Shown here: positions 25,017 through 34,537 of the stretch, piece after piece | Numbering within the stretch: the first letter of the stretch is position 1 | Layout: each line of letters begins with the position of its first letter | Source of the DNA: Timonella corticicola | GTDB taxonomy: Bacteria > Actinomycetota > Actinomycetes > Actinomycetales > Cellulomonadaceae | Assembly: GCF_042683685.1 (NCBI RefSeq) | Contig: NZ_JBHUOP010000007.1 | Coordinates: forward strand, 1-64,000 | Length of the DNA stretch: 64,000 nucleotides | Direction: 5' to 3' | Translations under genes and position numbers: made by a program | The notes under the pieces: model-generated | The model's database searches: none | Told to the model about the DNA's origin: nothing | The model's input: the letters and a program-made list of their open reading frames with translations, nothing else

Positions 25017-25597
25017 CGGTCACGATATCCAGGCAGGGTAACTGGGAAATCGTTGACGTTCGGCTCTCGGATCCACGTGTCACCCCAATGCTTGAGGAAC
25101 TGGCGCAGGAGTATTCGGCCCGATACCACGACCACCTTGATGAAGAGGAACTTCGAGAGGAGATGGTTCGGTATCCGGCAGCAGAGTTCGAACCACCCGT
25201 CGGTGGACTCATCCTGATCCTTGAAGACGGAGTGGCGGTGGCAGGTGGAGCCTTTCGACCTCGTAGTGAACCGGAACTGGGCGAGATCGATCGGGGCGCA
25301 TACCCGCATGAATCCCGGACCCCAGACGATAGGCCGGCGGTCCCGACCGCCGAACTCAAACGGATCTGGACCCATCATGCGCATCGTCGAAAGGGGCTTG
25401 CAGCCCAGGTCATCGAACAACTCGAAACGCGTATCCGCGATCTCGGATACCCGCGCATCTACCTCACAACGGGTCCGAGACAACCCGAAGCAGAAGGCCT
25501 CTACCTCAAGACCGGCTACACGCCCCTTTACGAAATCGCAGACGAATACGAAGAACCACTGCCTTTCGAAAAGTGGCTGAGCGCTCCAACCCACTGA
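25013..25597 (+). CDS. GNAT acetyltransferase in the organosulfur operon
   Basis: 194 residues. Acetyltransferase fold with AELKRIWTHHAHRRKGLAAQVIEQLE (acetyl-CoA loop RRKGLA, about 125-135) and YLTTGPRQPEAEGLYLKTGYTPL. It overlaps the DUF1684 stop as ATGA and is followed 11 bases later by the permease, so it is a real operon member. The acceptor may be an amine or amino acid released from the scavenged sulfur compound; N-acetylation of sulfur amino acids for storage or export is one possibility. Confidence 0.78.
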   Translation: MTVTISRQGNWEIVDVRLSDPRVTPMLEELAQEYSARYHDHLDEEELREEMVRYPAAEFEPPVGGLILILEDGVAVAGGAFRPRSEPELGEIDRGAYPHESRTPDDRPAVPTAELKRIWTHHAHRRKGLAAQVIEQLETRIRDLGYPRIYLTTGPRQPEAEGLYLKTGYTPLYEIADEYEEPLPFEKWLSAPTH

Positions 25598-25608
25598 ACG
25601 GAACTGAC

Positions 25609-26646
25609 ATGACGGCAACACTCGCACGACCAACGCACAGCAAGGCCACAAGCCTGGACCGCTTCGAAGGCCTCACAGTCGTTCCGCACCGGAACTACGG
25701 CAGTTGGGTCGCGACCGCGGTGGCGGCAGTTCTTCTTGCGATGGTCGCCAATTCACTGCTCACAAACCAGCGCTGGGAATGGGACGTCGTCTTCAAGTAT
25801 CTGACCTGGCCGTCGGTCCTCGAGGGGGTATGGGGAACGATTCGCCTCACGGTTGTGTCCGCAGTCATCGGGTTTGGACTGGGTACAGTCCTCGCACTCA
25901 TGCGACTGAGCAGGTCGTCGCTCTTGCAGTGGATTGCCTGGGCATACACCTGGGTGTTCCGCTCCGTACCACTGATTCTGCAACTGCTGCTCTGGTACAA
26001 CCTCGCCTATCTTTATCCCACGCTGACACTCGGTATTCCGTTCGGGCCAGGATTCCATGAATTCGGCACGCTGGATGTGATCAACAAATTCGGGGCGGCA
26101 GTGCTCGGGCTCGGGCTTTCGCAGGCAGCCTACTCGGCAGAGATCGTGCGGGCGGGAATCCTCGGCGTGGATCAGGGACAGCACGAGGCCGCCGCAGCGC
26201 TGGGGCTTCCCGCAAAGCGGCAGAACACGAAGATCATCCTGCCGCAGGCGATGCGAACGATCGTTCCGACCTCCGTCAACGAGATCATCGGTCTGGTCAA
26301 GGGCACCTCGGTCGTGTACGTGCTCGCCTACTCTGAACTGTTCTACACGGTCGGAGTCATCTACGGACGAAACCAGCGAGTCGTGCCACTGCTCATGGTG
26401 GCCGCCATCTGGTACCTCGTCATCACGACGTTCATCACGATCGTGCAGTTCTACGTGGAACGACACTACTCAAAGGGAGCCTTGCGGACCCTTCCTCCCA
26501 CACCGCTTCAAACAGCTCGGTGGACAGCGCTCATCTGGGTTGCACGCATCTCAGGACGCCCGATCCACCCAAGCGTTCCCGAATCATTCAAAGCGACCGC
26601 AGGTCTGCGCAACTCCCACCTTCTACGCACCTCGCGTGGTCTGTGA
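25609..26646 (+). CDS. amino-acid-type ABC importer permease
   Basis: 345 residues, the His/Glu/Gln/cystine permease type: VWGTIRLTVVSAVIGFGLGTVLALMRLS, FRSVPLILQLLLWYN, and the ATPase-docking loop GQHEAAAALGLPAKRQNTKIILPQAMRTIVP. About five or six membrane spans. It is longer than the usual 220-280 residues because of an N-terminal cytoplasmic extension of about 40 residues and a C-terminal tail of about 50. It follows the GNAT gene by 11 bases and precedes the matching ATPase by 21. A single permease gene is present, so it should act as a homodimer. Context points to cystine or another sulfur amino acid/sulfonate. Confidence 0.85.
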   Translation: MTATLARPTHSKATSLDRFEGLTVVPHRNYGSWVATAVAAVLLAMVANSLLTNQRWEWDVVFKYLTWPSVLEGVWGTIRLTVVSAVIGFGLGTVLALMRLSRSSLLQWIAWAYTWVFRSVPLILQLLLWYNLAYLYPTLTLGIPFGPGFHEFGTLDVINKFGAAVLGLGLSQAAYSAEIVRAGILGVDQGQHEAAAALGLPAKRQNTKIILPQAMRTIVPTSVNEIIGLVKGTSVVYVLAYSELFYTVGVIYGRNQRVVPLLMVAAIWYLVITTFITIVQFYVERHYSKGALRTLPPTPLQTARWTALIWVARISGRPIHPSVPESFKATAGLRNSHLLRTSRGL

Positions 26647-26667
26647 CCACTCGATAAGGACACACCC

Positions 26668-27468
26668 ATGACAACCCTCACCGACCGTACTCACCCAGAT
26701 GCTCCCACCACGGGTCACCTCCAGGTGCATAACGTGCACAAGTCGTTTGGCACGCTCGAAGTGCTGCGCGGCGTTGACCTAGAGGTTCGTCCCGGTGAGG
26801 TCACAGTGATCCTCGGTCCTTCAGGCTCAGGTAAATCCACACTCTTACGGGTCATCAACCACCTGGAGCGTGCTGACAGTGGTTTCGTCGTCGTCGATGA
26901 CGACCTGGTCGGATACCGCCACAAAGGCAACACACTGCGAGAACTTCCCGAACGCGAAATCCTCAAGCAACGCACCAATATCGGCTTCGTGTTCCAGAAC
27001 TTCAATCTCTTCCCGCATCTCACCGCACTCGAGAACATCATCGAGGCGCCCGTGGCCGCACAGAAACGAGACAAAAACGAGGCGATCCGCGAAGCACGTC
27101 AGCTGCTGAAGAAAGTCGGGCTCGAAGACAAGGCAGATGTCTACCCCCGTCAACTATCCGGGGGACAACAACAGCGAGTAGCCATCGCGCGTGCCCTCGC
27201 AACCAACCCAAAGGTGCTGTTGTTCGACGAACCGACGAGCGCCCTCGACCCAGAACTCGTCGGTGAGGTCCTCCGCGTCATCAAGGAACTCGCACACTCG
27301 GGAACCACGCTCGTCATCGTCACCCATGAAATCGGATTCGCCAAGGAAATCGCTGACACCGTCGTTTTCATGGACCAAGGGGTGATCGTCGAACAGGGCA
27401 CGCCCACTCAAGTCATCGACCAGCCTGAACAACAACGCACCCGAGCATTCCTCGAAAGCGTTCTCTGA
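26668..27468 (+). CDS. amino-acid-type ABC importer ATPase
   Basis: 266 residues, canonical. Walker A GPSGSGKST (about 52-60), Q-loop FVFQNFNLFPHLTALEN, signature LSGGQQQRVAIARAL, Walker B VLLFDEPTSALDPE and switch His in IVTHEIGFAKEIADTVVFMDQG. This is the polar amino acid (GlnQ/HisP/TcyC) subclass. It pairs with the permease just upstream and the lipoprotein just downstream. Confidence 0.92.
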   Translation: MTTLTDRTHPDAPTTGHLQVHNVHKSFGTLEVLRGVDLEVRPGEVTVILGPSGSGKSTLLRVINHLERADSGFVVVDDDLVGYRHKGNTLRELPEREILKQRTNIGFVFQNFNLFPHLTALENIIEAPVAAQKRDKNEAIREARQLLKKVGLEDKADVYPRQLSGGQQQRVAIARALATNPKVLLFDEPTSALDPELVGEVLRVIKELAHSGTTLVIVTHEIGFAKEIADTVVFMDQGVIVEQGTPTQVIDQPEQQRTRAFLESVL

Positions 27469-27480
27469 GTTACACCAACG

Positions 27481-27495
27481 GCGGGCTCAGCCCGC
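27481..27495 (+). terminator. intercistronic hairpin between ATPase and binding-protein genes
   Basis: GCGGGC TCA GCCCGC forms a compact 6-bp stem 12 bases after the ATPase stop, with no U-run. It may stabilise the downstream message or thin upstream transcripts. The relative of the 20-bp repeat (GTCGTCGGCAAT) lies at 27541-27552 in the same gap. Confidence 0.4.
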
Positions 27496-27584
27496 ACCCC
27501 TCAACTATTACGTGACCGTAAGAACCCGCACAGCGGGGGAGTCGTCGGCAATAGGCACAACAACCAACCGAAAAGGACACCATC

Positions 27585-28586
27585 ATGACCGCCTACGTTT
27601 CAACCCCGCGCAAGTTCATCGCTCTGATCGCAGCAGCGCCACTCTTTATCGCCCTCGCTGCGTGCACTCCGAGCGGCGCGGAAGAAAGCGCGAGCGATCA
27701 GGAAGAAGCGGTGAAGGCCGCAGGTCTGACCGTGAACACGTCGCCAGACCAGGACCGCATCACCACCACCAAGTCCGATGAGGCCATCGCACTGCTCCCA
27801 CCAGAAATCGCGGCAGACGGAAAACTGAAGGTGTCCGTGAGCGCCTACGTTCCGCCACTCGCGTTCCTCGCGGACGACGAGGCAACTCCTATCGGAAATG
27901 AACCAGACATCGCATCGCTCGTTGCGGACGCACTGGGACTTGAACTCGAACTCGAGGTCAAGGCCTGGGCCGACTGGCCGCTCGCGCTCCAGTCCGGAGA
28001 CGTCGAGGCAGCCATCTCAAATGTGACTGTCACCGAGGAACGTAAGGAACTGTTCGACTTCGCGACCTACCGCAACGATGAACTCGGCTGGCTCACCCGA
28101 GCTGACTCCGAACTCGAATCCATCACCGAGGCAGCGGACATCGCTGGACTGACGGTTGCAGTTGGGTCTGGAACAAACCAGGAGAAAATCCTGCTCGCAT
28201 GGGATGAGACAAACCAGAAAGCAGGACTCGAGGCCGTACAGATCGAGTACTTCGAAAACGACGGAGACACCACTCTGGCCCTGCAATCGGGCCGAATCGA
28301 TGTTACCTTCGGCCCCAACGCGACAGCGGCGTTCAAGGTTGCGGTCGCCCCGCAAGATTTCAAAGTCGTTGGAACCCTCAACGGTGGCTGGCCAGAGACC
28401 GCGCGCATCGCCGTGACCTCCAAGAAGGGCAATGGACTCGTGGACGCAGTTGCGGTGGCGCTCAACCATGCAATCGAGGACGGCTCGTATGCCAAGGTAC
28501 TCGAACGCTGGGGTCTCACCTCCGAGGCCGTCACCGTCTCCGAGGTCAACCCGGCAGGGCTGCCGAAGCCAGAGGAAACCGAGTGA
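27585..28586 (+). CDS. substrate-binding lipoprotein of the amino-acid-type ABC importer
   Basis: 333 residues. Signal peptide with lipobox LAAC (Cys about 27), then a family-3 binding fold: LKVSVSAYVPPLAFLADDEATPIGNEPDIASLVADALGLELELEVKAW, VEAAISNVTVTEERKELFDFATY, GLTVAVGSGTNQEKILLAWDE. It is anchored to the outer face of the membrane and delivers substrate to the permease/ATPase pair. The AAAAGGACACC ribosome site is strong. The ligand is unknown; position in a cysteine-linked operon favours a sulfur amino acid or sulfonate. Confidence 0.88.
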   Translation: MTAYVSTPRKFIALIAAAPLFIALAACTPSGAEESASDQEEAVKAAGLTVNTSPDQDRITTTKSDEAIALLPPEIAADGKLKVSVSAYVPPLAFLADDEATPIGNEPDIASLVADALGLELELEVKAWADWPLALQSGDVEAAISNVTVTEERKELFDFATYRNDELGWLTRADSELESITEAADIAGLTVAVGSGTNQEKILLAWDETNQKAGLEAVQIEYFENDGDTTLALQSGRIDVTFGPNATAAFKVAVAPQDFKVVGTLNGGWPETARIAVTSKKGNGLVDAVAVALNHAIEDGSYAKVLERWGLTSEAVTVSEVNPAGLPKPEETE

Positions 28587-29776
28587 CCATGACACGGATT
28601 CCACTGTCCATACTCGACCTCGCGCCAGTCACCGAGGGAGTGAGCGGAGCAGAGGCACTACGCTCCGCGGTCGAGGTCGCACAAGCCGCAGAGGGAGCGG
28701 GGTATAAGCGGTACTGGTTCGCAGAACACCACCTTGCCCCGGGAGTCGCTTCCTCCGCGCCAGCGGTTCTCAGCGCGATCGTGGCGAGCCAAACCTCACG
28801 CATCAGGGTAGGTTCTGGTGCGGTACTCCTCTCGACCACAAGCCCTCTGGTAGCCGCTGAACAGTTCGGGACCATCTCCGCGTTCCACCCCGACAGGCTT
28901 GACCTGGGGATCGGCCGTGCCTTCCGGGTGCCCGCAGAACAGAGCGATGGGGCACAGGATAAGGCTGTACCACCTGCACGAACCCCCGCCGCGAAACCGC
29001 AGGAAATCAAGGGCATCACCTTCCCCAAAGCTCCGCATTTCCCCAATGACTCCGCCTTGCGGGAACGTTTGCTCGCCGAGAAGAAACTGCTCTCCGCCAA
29101 TCGGCAACCAGCGCCGTTCGCGCAGGAAGTAGACCTGATCCTCGATCTTCAGGCAGGTAAGCACACTGACAACGACGGACGAGACCATTCAAGTCCAGCC
29201 GTCGCGGGAAGCGACTTCGAACTGTACATCCTGGCCTCCTCCGGTGGGGAGAGCGCGACGGTAGCGGCGCTAAGAGGTCTCCCGCTCGTCGCCAATTACC
29301 ATGTCAGCCCTGCAACCACGCTCGACACAGTGCGGGCGTACCGGGAGAACTTCACACCGGGGGTGCTGTCGCAGCCATACGTGATCGTGTCGGCGGATGT
29401 GCTCGTTGCGGACAGCCATGAACGAGCCCAGGAGCTGGCCACCCCATACGCCGAATGGGTGCTCTCGATTCGCTCCGGACACAGCGGTGCCGCGCAATAT
29501 CGGACTCCGGCACAGGCAGTGCAACGCATCTGGGCGGAAGCGGAAAAGGAACTCGTGGAGGACCGGGTGCTCACGCGGTTCGTCGGCACTGCTGAGAGTG
29601 TCACACACCAGTTGGAGGCACTCGCAGAGGTCACAGACGCAGATGAACTTCTCATCACCACGATCGCTCACACGCACATCGACCGGTTGCGGTCAGTTGA
29701 ACTGCTCGCCGCGCACTGGAATGGTACGCGCCTCACCGAATCTGACCGGAAGATAGCCGACTGGGTCGCAATCTGA
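28583..29776 (+). CDS. LLM-class flavin monooxygenase (3)
   Basis: 397 residues. PLSILDLAPVTEGVSGAEALRSAVEVAQAAEGAGYKRYWFAEHHLAPGVASSAPAVL is the MsnO8-like LLM start; TSRIRVGSGAVLLSTTSPLVAAEQFGTISAFHPDRLDLGIGRA follows. A long insert (about 115-205, containing PPARTPAAKPQEIKGITFPK) interrupts the barrel and makes it longer than usual. GTG 28583 overlaps the preceding stop (GTGA) and has GAGG at 7 bases; ATG 28589 is the alternative. Oxygenates an unknown sulfur or other compound. Confidence 0.8.
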   Translation: MTMTRIPLSILDLAPVTEGVSGAEALRSAVEVAQAAEGAGYKRYWFAEHHLAPGVASSAPAVLSAIVASQTSRIRVGSGAVLLSTTSPLVAAEQFGTISAFHPDRLDLGIGRAFRVPAEQSDGAQDKAVPPARTPAAKPQEIKGITFPKAPHFPNDSALRERLLAEKKLLSANRQPAPFAQEVDLILDLQAGKHTDNDGRDHSSPAVAGSDFELYILASSGGESATVAALRGLPLVANYHVSPATTLDTVRAYRENFTPGVLSQPYVIVSADVLVADSHERAQELATPYAEWVLSIRSGHSGAAQYRTPAQAVQRIWAEAEKELVEDRVLTRFVGTAESVTHQLEALAEVTDADELLITTIAHTHIDRLRSVELLAAHWNGTRLTESDRKIADWVAI

Positions 29777-29793
29777 GGAGCTCAATACCTTCA

Positions 29794-29834
29794 GGCTGGG
29801 TCCTCGGGCCTCCCACCTTTACCGGGACCCAGCC
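29794..29834 (+). terminator. intercistronic hairpin
   Basis: GGCTGGGTCC (29794-29803) pairs perfectly with GGACCCAGCC (29825-29834), followed by GTTTAG. It could be a partial terminator that separates the first transport block from the second. Confidence 0.55.
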
Positions 29835-29871
29835 GTTTAGCGCCAACCGCCGTCAGGCAAGGAACACAATC

Positions 29872-30969
29872 ATGCGATTCCAAGTACTCGATATCATTTT
29901 CAATCCGCCGCATCCCCTCACCGGTGAACCTGTCACCCCAGCAGATCGGTTTGCTCGACTCGTGGATACGGCGGTGCTCGCGGAAGAACTGGGCTTCGAT
30001 TCCTTTTCCGTCGGCGAACGCCACGCGGGGGAGGTGCTTTCCTCCTCGCCAGCCGTCGTGCTGGGAGCGATCGCGGCGCGAACCAATCGAATCCTGCTGA
30101 GCACGGGCGTCACCGTCCTGCCACTGCACGATCCTGTGCGTGTGGCAGAGGACTACGCAACCGTTGACCAACTGTCGCAGGGGCGATTCGAACTCGGTAT
30201 CGGGAAAGGCAACGAAGTCCTGCAATACCCGCTACTTGGTAAGGACATCACCAGACAGTACGACTACCTCAGCGACAACGTATCGCTTCTGCGCGCGCTG
30301 ATCTCCCAAGAAAACGTTACCTGGACTGGGCGAACGCACTATTCCGTTGAGGGAACCACCACAAGGCCTCGCCCATACTCCGGGCCGTTCAGGATCTGGC
30401 ACGGTTCAGCGACCTCCGAGTTCGCGGTGCGGCTCGCCGCCCAGTACGGCGACCCCATCATCTCAGCCAATGCGTTGCAGCCGCGTGAGAACTACAAGGT
30501 GCTGATCGACCTGTACCGAGAACTGTGCGAGGCTGAGGGGCACGACCCGCGGTTCGCGTACGTGGGATCGGGATCGGGTGGGTTGTTCCTCGCTGAGACG
30601 ACCGAGAAGGCCATAGAGGAATACCGTCCGTTCTACGAGGGAGCCGTCGCCCGTGCGGATCTGCGTCAGCACGATCCCGCAGCGAGGGGAAAGGTCACCT
30701 CGTTCCGCACAATCGAGGAGGCCGTCGAACACGGCCCCGCACTCGTCGGGTCACCCGAGAGAGTGGTGGAAAAGATCCTTTCCTACCACGCGTCATTCGA
30801 TCACGACCTGCAAAGTGTCTCCGTCAATCACCTGCTTGAACCAGCACGCCAAGAAGACGTGCTCCGGCGGTTCGCTGAAGAAGTCATCCCGCACGTGAAG
30901 AAAGAAGTCAGCACAACCCTGTGGGGGCCGCAGGACACCCGCCGGCCAGCGAACTTCACAGCCGCCTAA
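29872..30969 (+). CDS. LLM-class flavin monooxygenase (4)
   Basis: 365 residues. Barrel motifs FQVLDIIFNPPHPLTGEPVTPADRFARLVDTAVLAEELGFDSFSVGERHAGEVLSSSPAVVLGAIAARTNRILLSTGVTVLPLHDPVRVAEDYATVDQLSQGRFELGIGKG appear in order (given here as one domain, about 1-120), then IWHGSATSEFAVRLAAQYGDPIISANA. It resembles the group 1 LLM proteins that work with a separate FMN reductase. AAGGAACACAATC precedes the ATG. It is followed within 26 bases by a peptide-type transporter, so enzyme and importer probably share a substrate. Confidence 0.82.
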   Translation: MRFQVLDIIFNPPHPLTGEPVTPADRFARLVDTAVLAEELGFDSFSVGERHAGEVLSSSPAVVLGAIAARTNRILLSTGVTVLPLHDPVRVAEDYATVDQLSQGRFELGIGKGNEVLQYPLLGKDITRQYDYLSDNVSLLRALISQENVTWTGRTHYSVEGTTTRPRPYSGPFRIWHGSATSEFAVRLAAQYGDPIISANALQPRENYKVLIDLYRELCEAEGHDPRFAYVGSGSGGLFLAETTEKAIEEYRPFYEGAVARADLRQHDPAARGKVTSFRTIEEAVEHGPALVGSPERVVEKILSYHASFDHDLQSVSVNHLLEPARQEDVLRRFAEEVIPHVKKEVSTTLWGPQDTRRPANFTAA

Positions 30970-30994
30970 TCTCTCAGTAAAGGACAACCACACA

Positions 30995-32641
30995 ATGAAA
31001 CGATTGAGAACCTCCCTTGCTCTCGCGCTCACGGCTGCCTTCGCCTTGAGCGCGTGCAACGACGGATCATCAGCCAACGACACAACAGCAGAGCAGACAG
31101 CGCAGCCGAGTGCTGGTGCCGAAACCAATGAACCGGTTGCCGGAGGCGACCTACGCTTCGCACTTGTCGCAGCCCCAACCGGTGTGGATCCACAGCAGGT
31201 GGGTTCGAACGTTTCCATCTACATTGCCCGTTCCATCGCGGACTCACTGACTGACCAGGACCCCACCACCGGCGAGATCGTCCCGTGGCTCGCCGAGAAA
31301 TGGGAGACCAACGAGGACCTGACCGAGTTCACCTTCACACTGAAGCCTGGAATCACGTTCTCTGATGGAAGCCCGCTCACAGCGCAGGTCGTCAAAGAGA
31401 ACTTCGACTCGATTGTTGAGGACCTCGGTGCGCTGGCCCCACTGGGGTCGGGGTATCTTTCCGGGTACGAAGGCACAACGGTCACAGACGAACTGACATT
31501 CACCGTCGCTTTCGATGCTCCAAATGCTCAGTTCCTGCAGGCAACCGCAACACAGGCACTGGCAATCGTGTCCAGTGATACCGTCAAGACCTCACCGGAG
31601 GAGCGGCTTCAAGGACAGGTCATCGGAACAGGACCATTCGTGGTCGAGTCCTACACGCAAGATCAAGGTGCCGTTCTCGCCAAACGCGAAGGATACGACT
31701 GGGCATCCCCAGCTTTCGAGCACTCCGGTGACGCCTACCTCGACAAGATCACCTTCACGGTCGTGCCCGAGTCGGGTGTGCGTACAGGTGGGCTGGTGTC
31801 AGGGCAGTTCGATGCGATCAGTGACGCTCTGCCACAGGACATCACCCAGATCGAGGGTGCAGGCGGCAAGGTCCTCACCCGTTCGAACCCAGGACTTCCG
31901 TTTGTACTCCACCTCAATGTGGCGCGCGAACCACTCAACGACCCAGCCGTACGCAAGGCGTTGAACCCTGGAATCAACCGCCAGGAACTGGTGGATACGG
32001 TGTTGTCAGATCAGTTCAACCCCGCCACCTCGATTCTTGCCGCGACCACGCCAGGTCATGCGGATCAATCCGGTCTGCTGGCGTTTGACCCGGATGCCGC
32101 CAAGAAAATCCTTGAGGAAGCAGGGTGGGTGACGGGCGGCGATGGCATCCGTGAAAAGGACGGGAAGAAACTCAGTTTCTCAGTGGTCTACGCCCAACTG
32201 TTCTCAGGAAACCAGGCCGTACTCGAGTTGACCCAGCAACAGCTACGGGCGATTGGCGTTGACCTGCAACTCAAGCAGGCGACACCCGCCGAACAGGCGG
32301 AGATCCTGGCTAGCGGCGACTACGAGGCCTACTACTACAACTCCACACGCGCAGAAGGAGACGTACTGCGCACCAGTTTCCATGCCGGTTTGCGGAACAT
32401 CGCACAGCGTGAAGCCGATGACGTCCTCGAACCGGTTCTTGAAGCCTCCCTCGCGGAGGCAGATTCAGCCAAACGCAACGAGTTGCTTGGGCAGGCCCAG
32501 GAACTCATCATAGAAAACGCCTACGCCATCCCGCTGTTCGAGTTGTCGCAGTCCATCGGAGTGGCCGGTAACGTGCACGGACTTGGATTCGAGGCATCCT
32601 CACGACTCAAGTTCTATGACACCTGGATCGCCGAGCAATAG
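30995..32641 (+). CDS. substrate-binding lipoprotein, oligopeptide/nickel family
   Basis: 548 residues. Signal peptide with lipobox LSAC (Cys about 21); family-5 binding fold: GGDLRFALVAAPTGVDPQQV, YIARSIADSLTDQDPTTGEIVPWLAEKWETNEDLTEFTFTLKPGITFSDGSPLTAQVVKENF and NVAREPLNDPAVRKALNPGINRQELVD. Such proteins bind peptides, glutathione, nickel or opines. It heads a complete Dpp/Opp-type importer (binding protein, two permeases, fused ATPases) that follows two monooxygenases, so glutathione, a Cys-containing peptide or another large sulfur compound is plausible. Confidence 0.88.
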   Translation: MKRLRTSLALALTAAFALSACNDGSSANDTTAEQTAQPSAGAETNEPVAGGDLRFALVAAPTGVDPQQVGSNVSIYIARSIADSLTDQDPTTGEIVPWLAEKWETNEDLTEFTFTLKPGITFSDGSPLTAQVVKENFDSIVEDLGALAPLGSGYLSGYEGTTVTDELTFTVAFDAPNAQFLQATATQALAIVSSDTVKTSPEERLQGQVIGTGPFVVESYTQDQGAVLAKREGYDWASPAFEHSGDAYLDKITFTVVPESGVRTGGLVSGQFDAISDALPQDITQIEGAGGKVLTRSNPGLPFVLHLNVAREPLNDPAVRKALNPGINRQELVDTVLSDQFNPATSILAATTPGHADQSGLLAFDPDAAKKILEEAGWVTGGDGIREKDGKKLSFSVVYAQLFSGNQAVLELTQQQLRAIGVDLQLKQATPAEQAEILASGDYEAYYYNSTRAEGDVLRTSFHAGLRNIAQREADDVLEPVLEASLAEADSAKRNELLGQAQELIIENAYAIPLFELSQSIGVAGNVHGLGFEASSRLKFYDTWIAEQ

Positions 32642-32643
32642 CC

Positions 32644-33594
32644 ATGCTGCGCTACGTCACCAAGCGTGTGGCCCAGGCCATCATCGTGGTCTGGGCCGCA
32701 TACACGCTCACCTTCGTCATCCTGTATCTCCTTCCCTCTGATCCCGTCAGCATCATGCTCAATCAGAGCCAGGACGGGCACGTTGATGAGGCCCTAGCGG
32801 AACGGCTACGTGCGGAATATGGATTCGACCAGAGCACTCTCACCCAGTATGCGAACCTGCTGGGGCGAGCGATCCAGGGAGACTTCGGCACGTCAATTGC
32901 GAACGGCGCGCGAGTTTCCGACCTGATCGCTCAGGTGTTTCCCGAAACGTTGAAACTCGCTGGACTGGCGTTCCTGTTCACGATTCTGGGTGGGACGGCT
33001 CTGGCAGTAGCGTCTATCGCCACAGCCAACAAACGACTTCAGCAGTTCCTTCTGGCACTTCCACCGCTGGGGGTATCCGTACCAGGGTTCTGGATTGGTC
33101 TGATTCTGCTCCAAGTCTTCTCGTTCACTTTCCCAGTGTTCCCTGCGATCGGGAACGACGGATTCAAATCCCTCGTGCTACCCGCATTGACGCTAGCGAT
33201 CCCACTGTCAGCGATGGTTGCGCAGGTACTCGCTGATTCGTTGCATTCCACGTGGCGCGAGCCGTACGTGGAAACCGCCCGTGCGAAAGGACTCACCCGG
33301 TGGCAGGCGATCACCCGGCACACGTTCAAGAACGCTGCGGTGCCAGCACTGACCATCACCGGAATGCTCGTGGGTGGACTGTTCGCTGGATCGGTGGTGG
33401 TTGAGACGGTGTTCAGCCGTGCAGGGTTCGGCAGATTGGTGCAGACCTCCGTGCAAGCGCAGGACATCCCAGTCATTCAGGGCTTTGTGGTGCTTGCTGC
33501 CGTGATCTTTGTCGCTGTCAACCTACTGGTTGACGTGCTCTACCCGCTGCTCGATCCACGTATCCGCAGCGCCAATCTAGCCCTGGCCGCATAG
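32644..33594 (+). CDS. DppB-like ABC permease
   Basis: 316 residues, six membrane spans. VTKRVAQAIIVVWAAYTLTFVILYLLPSDPVSIML at the N terminus and the docking loop EPYVETARAKGLTRWQAITRHTFKNAAVP (about 215-245) are typical of DppB. It starts 2 bases after the binding-protein stop and pairs with the DppC-like gene downstream. Confidence 0.9.
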   Translation: MLRYVTKRVAQAIIVVWAAYTLTFVILYLLPSDPVSIMLNQSQDGHVDEALAERLRAEYGFDQSTLTQYANLLGRAIQGDFGTSIANGARVSDLIAQVFPETLKLAGLAFLFTILGGTALAVASIATANKRLQQFLLALPPLGVSVPGFWIGLILLQVFSFTFPVFPAIGNDGFKSLVLPALTLAIPLSAMVAQVLADSLHSTWREPYVETARAKGLTRWQAITRHTFKNAAVPALTITGMLVGGLFAGSVVVETVFSRAGFGRLVQTSVQAQDIPVIQGFVVLAAVIFVAVNLLVDVLYPLLDPRIRSANLALAA

Positions 33595-33603
33595 GGGAGC
33601 AAC

Positions 33604-34533
33604 ATGAGTGTACAGACTCGCGCAATCGACGCGGACGCACCACCCGAAAACCCGCTCACCGAGGTCGTGTCCGTGCGCGACACTGCCGTACCACAGACAG
33701 AGCCAGCAGTCGTGAGAGTTCGACGTGCCGCCATCCCACGTACGCGCATCGGTGTCGTGCTTTCCCTGCTGATCGTGGTGACAGTCGGTGCTTGGGCAGT
33801 CGCGCCAGGCCTATTCACGGGACATGACCCTATAACCGGGGTGCCAGCGGATAAGTTCTCCGCGCCGAGCACCACCTACTGGTTCGGGACCGACCACCTC
33901 GGACGTGACCTGTTCAGCCGCGTCGTGTACGGTTCTGGACTGTCCCTCCAGGCTGCTGTCATCGCAATCGGCGTCTCCCTCATCGCAGGGTGCCTCATCG
34001 GACTGCTCGCCGGTTTCAGAGGAGGATGGCTCGATGGGCTTTTCATGCGTGGAATCGACGTACTACTGGCAATCCCAAACCTGTTGCTGTCGCTCTCCAT
34101 CGTGACCGTCCTGGGTTTCGGCACGGTCAAGGTGGCGCTCGCAGTCGGCGTTGCCGGAATCCCGGCGTTTGCTCGTGTCATGCGCGCCCAAGTACTGAAG
34201 ATCCGACAGGCGCCCTATGTGGAGGCGGCCCGACTATTCGGGGTTCCGTCCGCGGCGATCATTCGCAGGCATATACTCCCCAATGCCTATGCACCGGTCG
34301 CCGTTCTCGCAACCGTGGAGTTCGGGGCCGTGATCCTGGCGGTGTCAGCCTTGAGCTTCCTGGGGTTTGGGGCGACCCCTCCGCAACCTGAATGGGGCAG
34401 TCTGGTCTCAGAGGGCCGCAACTATCTCGGTACATCCTGGTGGTACTCGACGCTCCCGGGTGTGGTGATTGTGCTGTTCGTCGTCAGCGTGAACGTACTG
34501 GGTCGCGCTTTGCGCAACCGGCAGGGAGAGTGA
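33604..34533 (+). CDS. DppC-like ABC permease
   Basis: 309 residues. A 50-residue cytoplasmic N-terminal extension, then spans; FGTDHLGRDLFSRVVYGSGLSLQAAVIA is the DppC hallmark and APYVEAARLFGVPSAAIIRRHILPNA the ATPase-docking loop. It partners the DppB-like subunit. It starts 9 bases after that gene and is followed 4 bases later by the ATPase gene. Confidence 0.9.
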   Translation: MSVQTRAIDADAPPENPLTEVVSVRDTAVPQTEPAVVRVRRAAIPRTRIGVVLSLLIVVTVGAWAVAPGLFTGHDPITGVPADKFSAPSTTYWFGTDHLGRDLFSRVVYGSGLSLQAAVIAIGVSLIAGCLIGLLAGFRGGWLDGLFMRGIDVLLAIPNLLLSLSIVTVLGFGTVKVALAVGVAGIPAFARVMRAQVLKIRQAPYVEAARLFGVPSAAIIRRHILPNAYAPVAVLATVEFGAVILAVSALSFLGFGATPPQPEWGSLVSEGRNYLGTSWWYSTLPGVVIVLFVVSVNVLGRALRNRQGE

Positions 34534-34537
34534 ACTC

